From the NCBI GenBank assembly GCA_005881155.1, contig VBHN01000074.1:1-42002 (forward strand): a DNA stretch of 42,002 nt. The letters are read 5' to 3'. The translations under genes and the position numbers were made by a program. Below, piece after piece: positions 30,316 to 40,545 of this stretch. Numbering within the stretch: the first letter of the stretch is position 1; the number at the start of each line of letters is the position of its first letter. Under the pieces are notes generated by a model. The model did not search any database. It saw nothing but the letters and a program-made list of their open reading frames with translations, and had not been told where the DNA came from. The stretch comes from Chloroflexota bacterium. Lineage in GTDB: Bacteria > Chloroflexota > Dormibacteria > Dormibacterales > Dormibacteraceae.

Positions 30316-31019
30316 CGATCGACTTCGACAGACTCCGGCTGGAGCCGGGAGACAGGCTCCTGGACGTCGGGGCAGGCACCGGCAGGCACAGCTTCGAAGG
30401 GCTACGGCGAGGCGCCGACGTTGTCGCACTCGACCTCGACCAGGGCGACCTTGGCAGCGCCGAAGCGACCCTGGTGGCGATGGCGGAGGCGGGCGAGTCG
30501 CACCCGGCGGGACGGAGCCAGACGCTGGTGGCGGATGCGCTCTGCCTGCCCTTTGCTGACGGTACTTTCGACGCGGTGATCGCCTCTGAGGTCCTCGAAC
30601 ACATCGGCGACGACGAGCGCGCTATCGCAGAGATCAGCCGGGTGCTCAAGCCCGGCGGGCGCCTCGCGGTCAGCGTTCCGCGCTGGTATCCCGAGCGAAT
30701 CTGTTGGGCGATCTCGCGCGAATACCACAGCAATGCGGGAGGCCACGTGCGCATCTACCGCGGCCGGGAGCTGCGCCAACAGCTGGAGCGCGCGAGGTTG
30801 AAGGTTGTCGGCTCACATCACGCACATGCGCTCCATTCACCCTACTGGTGGCTTCGCTGCTGGTTCGGAGTCCGCGATGAGCGGCGCCTGATACCGCGTT
30901 TGTACCATCGCCTGCTGGTCTGGGACATCTCTCGCCGGCCTTTGGTCACCCGCCTGGCCGAGCGGGTCCTGAATCCCCTGCTTGGCAAGAGTCTTGTGCT
31001 CTATCTAGAGAAGCGGTGA
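30309..31019 (+). CDS. Class I SAM-dependent methyltransferase
   Basis: LLDVGAGTGRHSFEGLRRGADVVALDLD; FDAVIASEVLEHIGDDERAIAEISRVLKPGGRLAVSVP; 7-bp overlap with the GT4 gene. Confidence 0.9.
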   Translation: MLTIDFDRLRLEPGDRLLDVGAGTGRHSFEGLRRGADVVALDLDQGDLGSAEATLVAMAEAGESHPAGRSQTLVADALCLPFADGTFDAVIASEVLEHIGDDERAIAEISRVLKPGGRLAVSVPRWYPERICWAISREYHSNAGGHVRIYRGRELRQQLERARLKVVGSHHAHALHSPYWWLRCWFGVRDERRLIPRLYHRLLVWDISRRPLVTRLAERVLNPLLGKSLVLYLEKR

Positions 31020-31023
31020 CGGC

Positions 31024-32052
31024 TTGATCTCGAGCCTCCCCGAGGACGTCGGCCTCACGACCGCGGAGGCGGGCGAGAGCGCTGCCTGGATCGCGGGCTT
31101 GCAGACCGACAGTGGCGCCATCCCCTGGGAGGCGTCTCGACACGTCGACACCTGGAACCACGTCGAAGCTGCGATGGGTCTCGACGCTGGCGGCCTTCAC
31201 GATGCCGCCGCGCGTGCCTACGAGTGGCTCCGCACGAGCCAACGCAGAGACGGATCCTGGTTTGCCGGCTATCGAGGCGGCAACGCCTGTGATCGAAGCG
31301 TCGACGTCAACTTCTGCGGCTACGTCGCCGCCGGTGTCTGGCATCACTACCTCTCGACCCGCGACTGCGACTTTCTCAGTCGCCTCTGGCCCTGTGTTGA
31401 GGCGGCCGTCGGCTTCGTCCTGTCGCAACAGGCCGCTGACGGCACCGTCAATTGGGCCATCGACAGGAAGGGAACGCCCTGGCCCCAAGCACTGTTGAGC
31501 TCCTGCTCCTCGATCTTCATGAGCATTGGCTCCGCGCTCGCCATCTCGTCGGTGCTGGGCCGTGAGCGGCTTGCCTGGGAGTCGGGACTCCGGAAGCTGG
31601 GCCAGGCAATCCGGGAGCGGCCGGATAACTTCCTGCCGAAAGAACGCTATTCGATGGACTGGTACTACCCCGTCCTGGTGGGCGCGCTCGATGCGAAGGA
31701 GAGCCAAGGCCGCATCGAGTCCGGTTGGGACACCTTCGTGGTCGAGGGCCTGGGTGTGAGATGCGTTGCGGACCGGCCCTGGGTCACCGTGGCCGAGACC
31801 TGCGAACTGGTCATCGCGCTAACAACCCTGGGTTGGCATGGCGAGGCTGCGCGCCTCTTCGAATGGACGCGCGAGCTTCGCTGCCCGTCCGGTGCCTACT
31901 GGACCGGGGTCACGATCGAGGAACGGACGCCGTGGCCGGTCGAGAAGACCACCTGGACGGCCGGCGCCGTCCTGCTGGCCTCGGGCGCGCTCAGCGGTGA
32001 CAGTGCCGTAGCGGCACTGTTCAGGTCACGCAATCCGGCGCAGGACCCTTAG
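31024..32052 (+). CDS. Alpha/alpha-toroid protein, prenyltransferase/squalene-cyclase-like repeats
   Basis: QW-like motifs QTDSGAIPW, QRRDGSW, QQAADGTVNW; TTG start 4 nt after the methyltransferase. Confidence 0.7.
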   Translation: MISSLPEDVGLTTAEAGESAAWIAGLQTDSGAIPWEASRHVDTWNHVEAAMGLDAGGLHDAAARAYEWLRTSQRRDGSWFAGYRGGNACDRSVDVNFCGYVAAGVWHHYLSTRDCDFLSRLWPCVEAAVGFVLSQQAADGTVNWAIDRKGTPWPQALLSSCSSIFMSIGSALAISSVLGRERLAWESGLRKLGQAIRERPDNFLPKERYSMDWYYPVLVGALDAKESQGRIESGWDTFVVEGLGVRCVADRPWVTVAETCELVIALTTLGWHGEAARLFEWTRELRCPSGAYWTGVTIEERTPWPVEKTTWTAGAVLLASGALSGDSAVAALFRSRNPAQDP

Positions 32053-32643
32053 GCTCGCCTCCTCGACGAGCGGCTCGAAGGCCCCGCTTGCCAGCGCTTC
32101 GGTGAAGATCAGGAAGGGTGCTCCGCCCCCGTCGGCTGGATCCGGGAAGACATCGTGGATGGCCAGGATCCCGCCGGCGATGAGGTGCGGAGACCAGCCC
32201 TGGAAGTCGGCGCGAACGGACTCCTCCGTGTGACTCCCATCGATGAAAACCAGGCCAAGCGGTGTCCTCCAGTAGGTCGAAACGGTGCCCGACCGAGCGA
32301 CGATGATGACGACCTCCTCATCCAGGCCCGCTTCGGCGAGGGTGACGCGGAGGGCGGGCAGGCTGTCGATCCGCCCGTCCGGACCGACCAGCCCGGGTTC
32401 GTAGTAATCCTGCCCCGGCTGCTGTTCCTCGGACCCGCGGTGATGGTCGATGGTGTATAGAACCGTCCGGCATTCGCGAGCCGCCGCGCCGAGGTATACA
32501 GCCGACTTGCCGCAGTAGCTGCCGACCTCCAGGAGGGGGCCCACCTGGCCGCCGATCAGGCCCGCCCCGTGGAGGGCCAAGCCTTCCGACGGGAGCAGGA
32601 AGCCTCGGGCGGCCTCCCCCTGGCGCCGAAGCGTCGGGTCCAC
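32026..32643 (-). CDS. Class I SAM-dependent methyltransferase (Methyltransf_24-like)
   Basis: GPLLEVGSYCGKSAVYLGAAAR; LYTIDHHRGSEEQQPG; GLVFIDGSHTEESVRADFQGWSPHLIAGGILAIHDVFPDP. Confidence 0.85.
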   Translation of the reverse strand: MDPTLRRQGEAARGFLLPSEGLALHGAGLIGGQVGPLLEVGSYCGKSAVYLGAAARECRTVLYTIDHHRGSEEQQPGQDYYEPGLVGPDGRIDSLPALRVTLAEAGLDEEVVIIVARSGTVSTYWRTPLGLVFIDGSHTEESVRADFQGWSPHLIAGGILAIHDVFPDPADGGGAPFLIFTEALASGAFEPLVEEASLRVLRRIA

Positions 32644-32651
32644 CCGTCCTG

Positions 32652-33800
32652 TTAGAGAACGGCCAGCGCGATCTGGTTGTGGAGGTCGAGACCGCGCTCC
32701 GTGGGATGAACCCGGTTGGCCAGCCTTGCGATCAAGCCCGCTTCCTCGAGGTCAGCCAGCTCGGTCTCGAACCCGTGCGGTGGTTCGAGACCGTCGACGG
32801 TCCGCAGCCCCAGCATGATCTGCTCGGCCCTGGCCTTTCGCGGGTCGAGATCCTCGCCGTCCTCCACGAAAGAGGTTGAGGAGATGTACTCCTGCGGTCG
32901 CGACCAGTTCCACCAGCGTCGAGCCGATTCTCCGGAGCGAGCGTAAGAATGAGCCCCACAGCCGGCGCCGTACACCGGCCGGCATTGCCAGTAGGACCGG
33001 TTGTGCCTGGATTCGAAGCCCGGCCGGCTCCAGCTCGAGACCTCGTAACGACGGTAGCCGGCGCCAATGAGCACGGACCGGCACCTCTCGAGGAACTGCC
33101 AGGCGACGTCGACGTCGACGGGAGGTAGCTGGCCGCGGGTCAGGCGGCGGTGGAGCAGCGTCCCCGGCTCGATCGTCAGGCAATAGCAGGAGAGGTGCTC
33201 GGGGTTCAGCTCGAGCGCTTGTGACAGGGTGTGCTCCCACGCGGCCAGCGTCTGGAAGGGCACGGCGTAGATCAGGTCGAGGCTCAGATTTGTGAACCCG
33301 GCTTCGCGCGCTTGGCCGACGGCCCGCCGGGCTTGCGCTCCGTCCGTCCGCCTTTCCAGGACCGCCAAGGCTCGAGGGTCGAATCCCTGGACGCCGATGC
33401 TCAGACGGTTCACTCCGGCTTGGCGCCAGGTCTCGAGTTTCGCTGGATCGGTCGACGCGGGGTTGGCCTCGAGCGTGATCTCGGCGCCGGCTTCGACCTC
33501 GAAGAGGGACCGGATCCGATCCAGAAGTCCCCCGATGGCCGCCGCCGGCAGGAGGCTGGGCGTGCCACCACCGAAATAGACCGTAGCCAAGGGCCCGAAG
33601 GAATGACGCTCGGCGGCGCAGCCAAGCTCTCGTTCGAGAGCCTCCACGTAAGGCTGCATCAAGCCATCGAGGCCGGCGTAGGCGTTGAAGTCGCAGTAAC
33701 CACACTTGTGCCGGCAAAACGGTAGGTGGACGTAGAGGTGATGGAAACGTTCGTTGTTAAGGACGTCGCCGGCGGCTGGATCGGGCCCGGACAGTGTCAT
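32652..33800 (-). CDS. hemW: HemW-type radical SAM protein (coproporphyrinogen III oxidase-like)
   Basis: LYVHLPFCRHKCGYCDFNAYA, TVYFGGGTPSLL, NRLSIGVQGFDP, ESRHNRSYWQ. Confidence 0.94.
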   Translation of the reverse strand: MTLSGPDPAAGDVLNNERFHHLYVHLPFCRHKCGYCDFNAYAGLDGLMQPYVEALERELGCAAERHSFGPLATVYFGGGTPSLLPAAAIGGLLDRIRSLFEVEAGAEITLEANPASTDPAKLETWRQAGVNRLSIGVQGFDPRALAVLERRTDGAQARRAVGQAREAGFTNLSLDLIYAVPFQTLAAWEHTLSQALELNPEHLSCYCLTIEPGTLLHRRLTRGQLPPVDVDVAWQFLERCRSVLIGAGYRRYEVSSWSRPGFESRHNRSYWQCRPVYGAGCGAHSYARSGESARRWWNWSRPQEYISSTSFVEDGEDLDPRKARAEQIMLGLRTVDGLEPPHGFETELADLEEAGLIARLANRVHPTERGLDLHNQIALAVL

Positions 33801-35471
33801 CCCTCGAGCCGTTCCAGCTCCTCCTCCACCAGGCTGACGAGCTCGCCGATCGTCTGCGCGTCAAAGGCCAGCTTGATCCCCGCCGCCTCGTAGAGCTCGG
33901 GAAGCGGCCGGGTCGAACCGAGTCCGAGAGCCTTTCGGTAGGCGGCGACGGTCCCTGATTGATCCTTCAACGCGTTGCGCCATACCTGCAGAGCACCCAG
34001 TTGGGCGATGCCGTACTCGATGTAGTAGAAGGGCACCTCGAAGATGTGGATCTGCTGGTACCAGCGCGCGATCCACTCCGCCTCCAAACCGTCGTAATCG
34101 ATCCCCTCTTCGAACCTCTTGCGCAGCCGCAGCCACTCCCGGTCACGAGCCTCAGCGTCCGAGCCGGCGGGATCGGTGTAGATCCAATGTTGAAAGGCGT
34201 CGACGGTTGCGCAGTGCGGGAAGAACAGGATGATGCGCTCCAGGTGGTCGATCCGGGCCCGGCGATAGTCCTCCTCCGAGTAATAGCCACCCGCCGACCG
34301 AGCCCAGTAGGGGGCCGAAAGCAGCTCCATCGCCATCGACCCCACCTCGGCCATCTCCATCCCCGGCCAGCGCTGGCAGAAGAGAAGGTTGTTGTCGAAT
34401 TGCTCGAAGCCCTGGAAGGCGTGGCCGGCTTCGTGGACCAACGTGACGAGGTCGTCGGCAACTCCTGCCGCATTCATGAAGATGAGCGGTCGCTTTTTCC
34501 TCGGCAGGTCGGTCATGTATCCGCCGGGGGCTTTCCCGCGGCGGCTTTCAAGGTCCAGCAAACCCTCTTGCTGCATGGTCTGGAAATAGCGGCCGAGCTC
34601 AGGGTCGACGCGGTTGAAGACGGACACGCCGCGGTCCACAAACTCGGTTGCTGACTCGAAGGGACGAACCGGTGGCCGGCCCTCTGCGTCGACGCCGACA
34701 TCCCACGGCCGGAGGGCGTCCAGCCGCATCTGCTGCTGCCGCCTCTTCAAGAGGCGGGCCGCCGCCGGCACCACCTTATCGGCGACGGCTTGGTGGAACG
34801 CATAGCAATCGCGCGGCGTGTAGTCGAAGCGATGCTTCTCTCTGGAAGCCTGCGTTGTGCGCGATCTCCTGACGGAGCTTGTACTGCTCGTCGAAGAGGG
34901 CTGCCAACTGCTGGCGCTGCGCGACGTAAGGCGCTCGATGTAAGCGCCAGGCCTTCTCGCGCGTTTCCCGGTCGGGGTCGAGCATGAACGGTCGCAGCCG
35001 AGGCAGGGGTAGGTCCTGGCCGTTCCAGGGAGCGGTCATCGCCCCCGTCACCTTCTGGTACTCGGCGCTCAGCCGCTCCACTTCCGCCTTGAGGGGGACG
35101 TTCTCCTCCCGGAAGATGTCGTTTGTCGTCCGGAATCGGCGGAGTGACTCATCCAGGTCTTCGCGCGTGTAGCCGATCTCCAACAATCGCCGGCTGAGCC
35201 GAACGCGCTGCTCGGCCGCGTTCGGCTCGATCTCGGTTTGGAAGCGCAGGTTGTCGGCCTCCTTGGCGGGGTCGGCGGTGTCGCAGGTGTAGTCGAAGTA
35301 GACCTGCTCGCGCGCTTCACCGAGGAGGTCTTCGAAGGACGACCAGTCGTCCAGCCATTCCGCTGCGTTGTCCAAGCTGAGCGGCCGGTAGAAAAGATCG
35401 TTATAGATCGGCAGGATCTCGTCCCAGCTGAGCTTCGCGAAGTCTTTCGAGGAATCGGGGAGGGCGATCAT
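33797..35471 (-). pseudogene. M3-family oligoendopeptidase split into two frames (ORFs 34776..35471 and 33797..34774)
   Basis: N-half ...YKLRQEIAHNAGFQ; C-half frame reads SREKHRFDYTPRDCYAFHQAVADKVVPAAARLLKRR...LVTLVHEAGHAFQGF (HEXXH). Confidence 0.85.
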
Positions 35472-35477
35472 CGGGCC

Positions 35478-35854
35478 TTACGCTACCTGTCCGACCGATT
35501 TGAGGTCGCCCACCACGCCCTGGCAAAGTTGGAGAAGGCGCTCCGGTTCGATGGCGAAGACGGCGTCGGGCCAGCCGGCGGCTGGATCGCGAAGCCGGTC
35601 GAGATCCTGGCCGTTTCGGCGTCAGCCCTCGCCACCGGCTCGCCGGCGAGGTCTGCGAGCCTGGCCGGGTCGAGGCGGTTCTCTCCACTGACCAGCGCGA
35701 CGACCGGGCGGCCGGCCGCGACGAAGACCAGGGATTTGACGATCTGGCCGAGCCGGCAGCCGATAGCGCGAGCGGCGTCTTCGGCGGTCCGAGTCCCCTC
35801 GGGGAACCGCCGCACCTCGAACTCCTCGAGGAGCTCAGCTAGCCGGGCGGCCAT
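35478..35854 (-). pseudogene. YbaK/aminoacyl-tRNA deacylase family gene with internal frame disruption (observed frame stops at 35483)
   Basis: N-half ...ALVSGENRLDPARLADLAGEPVARADAETARISTGFAI; other frame gives AAGWPDAVFAIEPERLLQLCQGVVGDLKSVGQVA*. Confidence 0.8.
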
Positions 35855-36174
35855 GTCAGCTGGCGGCCGCCCAGCACGTGCAGGTGTACGTGGTAGACCG
35901 TCTGGCCGGCGTTCGGACCCTGGTTGAAGACCAGGCGATAGCCGCCTTCGGCTATGCCGCGCTCCCGAGCGATCCGGTGCGCGACCTGGAAGATGCGGCC
36001 CAGAAGCTGGTGGTCATCGAGCTCGGCGATGGTCTCGACGTGCTGGCGAGGCAGAACCAGGAAATGCACCGGCGCCTGTGGGTTGATGTCGTCCAGAAGG
36101 GCGACGTCGTCGTCCCGGTAGACGGCTATCGATCCGGGGTCGTTGATCAGGCGACAGAAGATGCAGTCCGCCAC
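35839..36174 (-). CDS. HIT domain protein
   Basis: [38 protein letters not shown] (HxHxH). Confidence 0.96.
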   Translation of the reverse strand: MADCIFCRLINDPGSIAVYRDDDVALLDDINPQAPVHFLVLPRQHVETIAELDDHQLLGRIFQVAHRIARERGIAEGGYRLVFNQGPNAGQTVYHVHLHVLGGRQLTWPPG

Positions 36175-37331
36175 ACGACCTCCTCCAGCTGCCCCGGCCG
36201 GCGGCCCTCCGCCGGCTCGCTTGCCTGCAGGTAATTCTCACTCAGACCGCGGATTCGATCCTCGCTGACGCGATCCCAGATCACGCCCAGCCGGCGCCCT
36301 TCGAATGACCCGGCGTAGCGCGCATGCAGCTGGTGGCCGAGCTCGATCAGGCGGTGGCTCCGGTCCTGGGCGATACCCGGCTCGACCTGGTCCGCGTAAC
36401 GCGCCGCGGCCGTGCGCGGCCGAGCCGAAAAGCGGAAGACGTGCAGGCCCATGAAGCCGGCATTCTCGGTGACGGACAAGGTCCGATTGAAATCAGCCTC
36501 GGTCTCCCCCGGGAAGCCGACCATGAAGTCACCGGTCAGGGCCAGGTCCGGCCGGACGCCTTTCGCGAGGGCGACGACCCGCTGGAATTGGGCGACGTCG
36601 TACCGACGGCGCATCCGTGCCAAAACTGCATCAGAGCCGGACTGCAGGGGCAGGTGCAGGTGCGGGCAGAGCCGCGGGTGCTCGAGCAAGCGGCAGAGTG
36701 CCTCATCGACGTGCGAGGGGTCGATCGAGCTCAGGCGGAGTCGGGCTGGAGCGGCGGCGGCCAGCAGCCGCTCGACCAGGGCGGCAAGGCCTCCGCGATA
36801 GGAGCCGAGGTCGATTCCCGTGAGGACGATCTCCTGGTAGCCGGCGGCAGCGGCCGCTCGCGCGCGCGCCTCCAAATAGGAAGGCACGCGTGACAGGGAC
36901 CGGCCCCTCGTCTGCCAGACGATGCAGAAGGTGCAGCGGTTGTCGCAACCGTCCTGGACCTTGAGCAGGAAGCGGGAGCGGCGAGCGCCGGGTGGCGCCA
37001 CTGACGTCTCGGCCTGGAGAGGGGCGGGCTTCCAGGCGTTGGGCACGACGAGGTCGGCGCCCAGGTCCTGACCCGGATGAGCGTCCACGTAGCAGCCCAT
37101 CAGGGCGAGGGCGGCGTCCGGATGCTGGCGCCGAGCTCGATGCACCGCCTTGCGGGTGTCCCGGTCGGCGGCCAGCGTGACCGTGCAGGAGTTCACCACC
37201 ACCACGTTCCGGGCTTGGGCCAGCAGAGCCGCCAGCTCGTCCGTCTCGGCGGCGTTGGTCCGGCAGCCGAGGTTTACGAAGACGGGCCGGGTCTTCGATT
37301 CAATCAAGGGAGAGCACCGCCATGAAGGCAT
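36147..37331 (-). CDS. mtaB: tRNA t6A37 methylthiotransferase MtaB-like radical SAM protein
   Basis: [72 protein letters not shown]. Confidence 0.93.
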   Translation of the reverse strand: MPSWRCSPLIESKTRPVFVNLGCRTNAAETDELAALLAQARNVVVVNSCTVTLAADRDTRKAVHRARRQHPDAALALMGCYVDAHPGQDLGADLVVPNAWKPAPLQAETSVAPPGARRSRFLLKVQDGCDNRCTFCIVWQTRGRSLSRVPSYLEARARAAAAAGYQEIVLTGIDLGSYRGGLAALVERLLAAAAPARLRLSSIDPSHVDEALCRLLEHPRLCPHLHLPLQSGSDAVLARMRRRYDVAQFQRVVALAKGVRPDLALTGDFMVGFPGETEADFNRTLSVTENAGFMGLHVFRFSARPRTAAARYADQVEPGIAQDRSHRLIELGHQLHARYAGSFEGRRLGVIWDRVSEDRIRGLSENYLQASEPAEGRRPGQLEEVVWRTASSVA

Positions 37332-39105
37332 CCTGCGGGATCTCGACAGAGCCGACCCGCTTCATTCGCTTCTTCCCCTCCTTCTGCTTCTCGAGGAGCT
37401 TGCGCTTGCGGGTGATGTCGCCGCCGTAGCACTTGGCTAGTACGTCCTTGCGCATCGCCGAGACGGTTTCGCGGGCGACCACCTTGCCGCCGATTGCCGC
37501 CTGGATGGGCACCTCGAAAAGCTGGCGAGGAATGATCGTCTTCAGCTTCTCGGTCAGCTTGCGACCCTGGACTGCGGCCTTGTCGCGGTGGACGATCATG
37601 GAGAGCGCGTCAACTGGCGTTCCTCCGACCAGCACGTCGAGCTTGACCAGCTCGGCCTCTCGGAAGCCGACCAGGTCGTAGTCCATCGACGCGTAGCCCT
37701 TGGAGCGTGACTTCAGGGCGTCGTAAAAGTCGTGGATGATCTCGGCAAGCGGTATCTCGTACTCCAACACGACCCGTCCGCCGAGCTGGTGCTCGAGGTT
37801 CCGGAAGCGGCCCCGGCGCTCCTGGCAGAGCTCCATCATCGCCCCCAGGAACTGGGCCGGCACGATTATGGAGAGCTTCACGTAGGGCTCCTCGATATGG
37901 TCGATGGTGGTCACGTCGGGAAGCATCGAAGGGTTGTCGATCTCGATCATCTCGCCCTTCTTGAGCTGGACCCGGTAGGCGACGGTCGGCGCCGTCGTGA
38001 TCAGGTCGAGGTCGAACTCCCGCTCGAGCCGCTCCTGGACGATCTCCATGTGGAGCAGTCCCAGGAACCCACAGCGGAAGCCGAAGCCCAGGGCTGCCGA
38101 GTTCTCGGGCTCGTAGATGAGCGAAGCGTCGTTGAGCTGAAGCTTCTCGAGTGCGTCCTTGAGGTCGGTGTAGTCCTCGGAGATGGTCGGGAAGAGGCCG
38201 GCAAAGACCATCGGCTTCACCGCCCGATAGCCCGGCAGCGCCGACGGAGCCGGGCGGTCCGCGCCGGTGACCGTGTCGCCCACCCTGGCGTCGGCCACGT
38301 TCTTGATCGCCGCGGTAAAGTAGCCGACCTCGCCCGCGGTCAATTCCTCGGAGGGGCGCATGGACGGGGTGAAGACCCCCACCTCATCCACCTCGTGCAC
38401 GCTTCCCGTGTTCATCATCCGGACCCGCATTCCCGGCTTGATCGCGCCATCCACAACGCGGATGTAGACGATGACCCCCCGGTAGGTGTCGTAGTGGGAG
38501 TCGAAGACGAGCGCGCGCAGGGGATCGGCCGGTTCGCCGCTCGGTGCCGGGATCTGCCGGACGACCGCCTCCAGGATCTCCCGGGTGCCGGTCCCCTCCT
38601 TTGCCGAGGCCAGAAGCATCCGTTCCCGGGAGATTCCGGTGACCTCCGCGATCTCCTCGGCGACCAGCTCCGGCTGGGCGGCGTCGAGGTCGATCTTGTT
38701 GATGACGGGCACGATGACAAGTCCGGCCTCGACGGCGTGGTAGAGGTTGGCGAGAGTCTGGGCTTCGATGCCCTGTGCGGCATCCACCACCAGCAAGGCG
38801 CCCTCACAGGCGGCCAGCGATCGCGAGACTTCGTAGGCGAAGTCGACATGGCCGGGCGTGTCGATAAGGTTCAGCTCGTAGACCTGCCCGTCCTCGGCCG
38901 GATAGCTGAGCCGCACCGCTTGGAGCTTGATGGTGATTCCCCGCTCCCGCTCCAGATCCATGCTGTCGAGGACCTGGGCGTGCATGTCCCGCTGGCTGAT
39001 GGCCCCGGTGAGCTCCAGGAGACGGTCGGCGAGGGTTGACTTTCCATGGTCGATGTGGGCGATGATGCAGAAGTTTCGAATACGATCGCGGGGGGTCTGC
39101 GGCAC
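37300..39105 (-). CDS. lepA: Elongation factor 4 (LepA)
   Basis: [83 protein letters not shown]. Confidence 0.98.
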   Translation of the reverse strand: MPQTPRDRIRNFCIIAHIDHGKSTLADRLLELTGAISQRDMHAQVLDSMDLERERGITIKLQAVRLSYPAEDGQVYELNLIDTPGHVDFAYEVSRSLAACEGALLVVDAAQGIEAQTLANLYHAVEAGLVIVPVINKIDLDAAQPELVAEEIAEVTGISRERMLLASAKEGTGTREILEAVVRQIPAPSGEPADPLRALVFDSHYDTYRGVIVYIRVVDGAIKPGMRVRMMNTGSVHEVDEVGVFTPSMRPSEELTAGEVGYFTAAIKNVADARVGDTVTGADRPAPSALPGYRAVKPMVFAGLFPTISEDYTDLKDALEKLQLNDASLIYEPENSAALGFGFRCGFLGLLHMEIVQERLEREFDLDLITTAPTVAYRVQLKKGEMIEIDNPSMLPDVTTIDHIEEPYVKLSIIVPAQFLGAMMELCQERRGRFRNLEHQLGGRVVLEYEIPLAEIIHDFYDALKSRSKGYASMDYDLVGFREAELVKLDVLVGGTPVDALSMIVHRDKAAVQGRKLTEKLKTIIPRQLFEVPIQAAIGGKVVARETVSAMRKDVLAKCYGGDITRKRKLLEKQKEGKKRMKRVGSVEIPQDAFMAVLSLD

Positions 39106-39170
39106 CGTGTCATGGTAGGATGCCGGGCCAGAGCGACCGTGGGTAGCGGCCGTTACCTAGGAGGAGTGAA

Positions 39171-40490
39171 GTGATCCGACTGTCCAAGGCGCTCGCATTG
39201 GTGGCCGCCGCGGTGCTCTTCGTAGCCGCCTGTGGCGGCAACGGCACAGGCAGCGCGACCACCACCTTCAAGGGAACCAAGAAGGTTGGCATCTCGCTCC
39301 CGCTGACGGGACAGTCCAACCTCTACGGTCATGCCAAGAGCCAGGCCCTTCGGTTGGCGGCTGAGGACATCAACGCCAAGGGCGGTGTCAACGGCTACAA
39401 GATCGAGATGGACGTCATCGACGATGGCACCACCGTCCCCAAGGCGGTGGACAACGTCAACCAGCTGATCCTTCAGGACCAGGTGATCGCGATGATGGGC
39501 TCCGTCACCTCGGGGCAGTGCGCGGCGCAGACGCCAATCGTCAAGCAGAACAAGATCGTCTACATCGACTCGACCTGCAACAGCTACCAGCTGACCCTGG
39601 AGCCGGACTTGCTCAACCCCTACTGGGTGTCGATCGTCCCCAACACCTATATGGAGGGCACCTCGGCCGGCGCCGAGGCGGCCAAACTGGGTGCCAAGAA
39701 GATCTTCATCGTCTCCCCCAACTATCTATTCGGGACCTCGGAGACCAACGCTTTCGTAGCGGCGCTCACCAAGAAGAACCCGAACGTCACCTTCAATGAC
39801 AAGTCGACCTGGTACGTGCCCTTCCCGACCAACCCGCGCTGGGACTCGACGATCAATGCCATCCAGGCCTTCCAGCCCGACCTGGTCTACTCGAACATCT
39901 TCAGCCAGGACCAGGTCAACTTCGTCAAGCAAGCCTTGGCCGTCGATCCCAACTTCTTCACCAAGTACCAGATGGTGACGCTGTCGAGCATCGACGACTT
40001 CAACGCCCTCGGCCCGCAGTATCCGCAGGGCATGCACGTCTACATGCGGGCGCCATTCTTCCAGCTCAGCAACTCGAAGCTGGACGCCTGGGTCTCCGAG
40101 TACAAGACCAAGTACAACGAGTACCCCTCGGACTGGGCGCTGATGGACACCGATGCCCTCAACCTCTGGGCCCAGGCCGCCAACAAGGCGGGAACCTTCG
40201 ACTCTGACAAGGTCATGTCGCAGATCCTCGGCAAGAGCTTCTCCAGCCTGCGCGGCTACAACTTCACGGTCCGAACCCAGGACCACCAGGCCAACGTCGG
40301 TGAGACGATCGGCACCACCACCGACTCGGCCGGCAAGTACCCGTTCGTGGTCCTCAAGGATTCCTCCAATCTCAAGGGCGACGACATCATGATGAGCACG
40401 ACCCTGATGCAGGAGATGCTGGACGGCAAGTGTGAGAAGGGCGGCGATCCCAAGACCGCCAACTTCGCGCTCTGCCCAAGCTGGAAGTAG
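39171..40490 (+). CDS. ABC transporter substrate-binding lipoprotein (branched-chain amino acid/Liv type)
   Basis: Lipobox VAAC; KVGISLPLTGQSNLYGHAKSQALRLAAEDINAKGGVNGYKIEM; GTG with AGGAGGAG Shine-Dalgarno. Confidence 0.93.
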   Translation: MIRLSKALALVAAAVLFVAACGGNGTGSATTTFKGTKKVGISLPLTGQSNLYGHAKSQALRLAAEDINAKGGVNGYKIEMDVIDDGTTVPKAVDNVNQLILQDQVIAMMGSVTSGQCAAQTPIVKQNKIVYIDSTCNSYQLTLEPDLLNPYWVSIVPNTYMEGTSAGAEAAKLGAKKIFIVSPNYLFGTSETNAFVAALTKKNPNVTFNDKSTWYVPFPTNPRWDSTINAIQAFQPDLVYSNIFSQDQVNFVKQALAVDPNFFTKYQMVTLSSIDDFNALGPQYPQGMHVYMRAPFFQLSNSKLDAWVSEYKTKYNEYPSDWALMDTDALNLWAQAANKAGTFDSDKVMSQILGKSFSSLRGYNFTVRTQDHQANVGETIGTTTDSAGKYPFVVLKDSSNLKGDDIMMSTTLMQEMLDGKCEKGGDPKTANFALCPSWK

Positions 40491-40545
40491 CGACAAACCA
40501 AAAAAAGAACCGCTGATACAGATGTGGGCCCGTTAGGGGTTCCGG

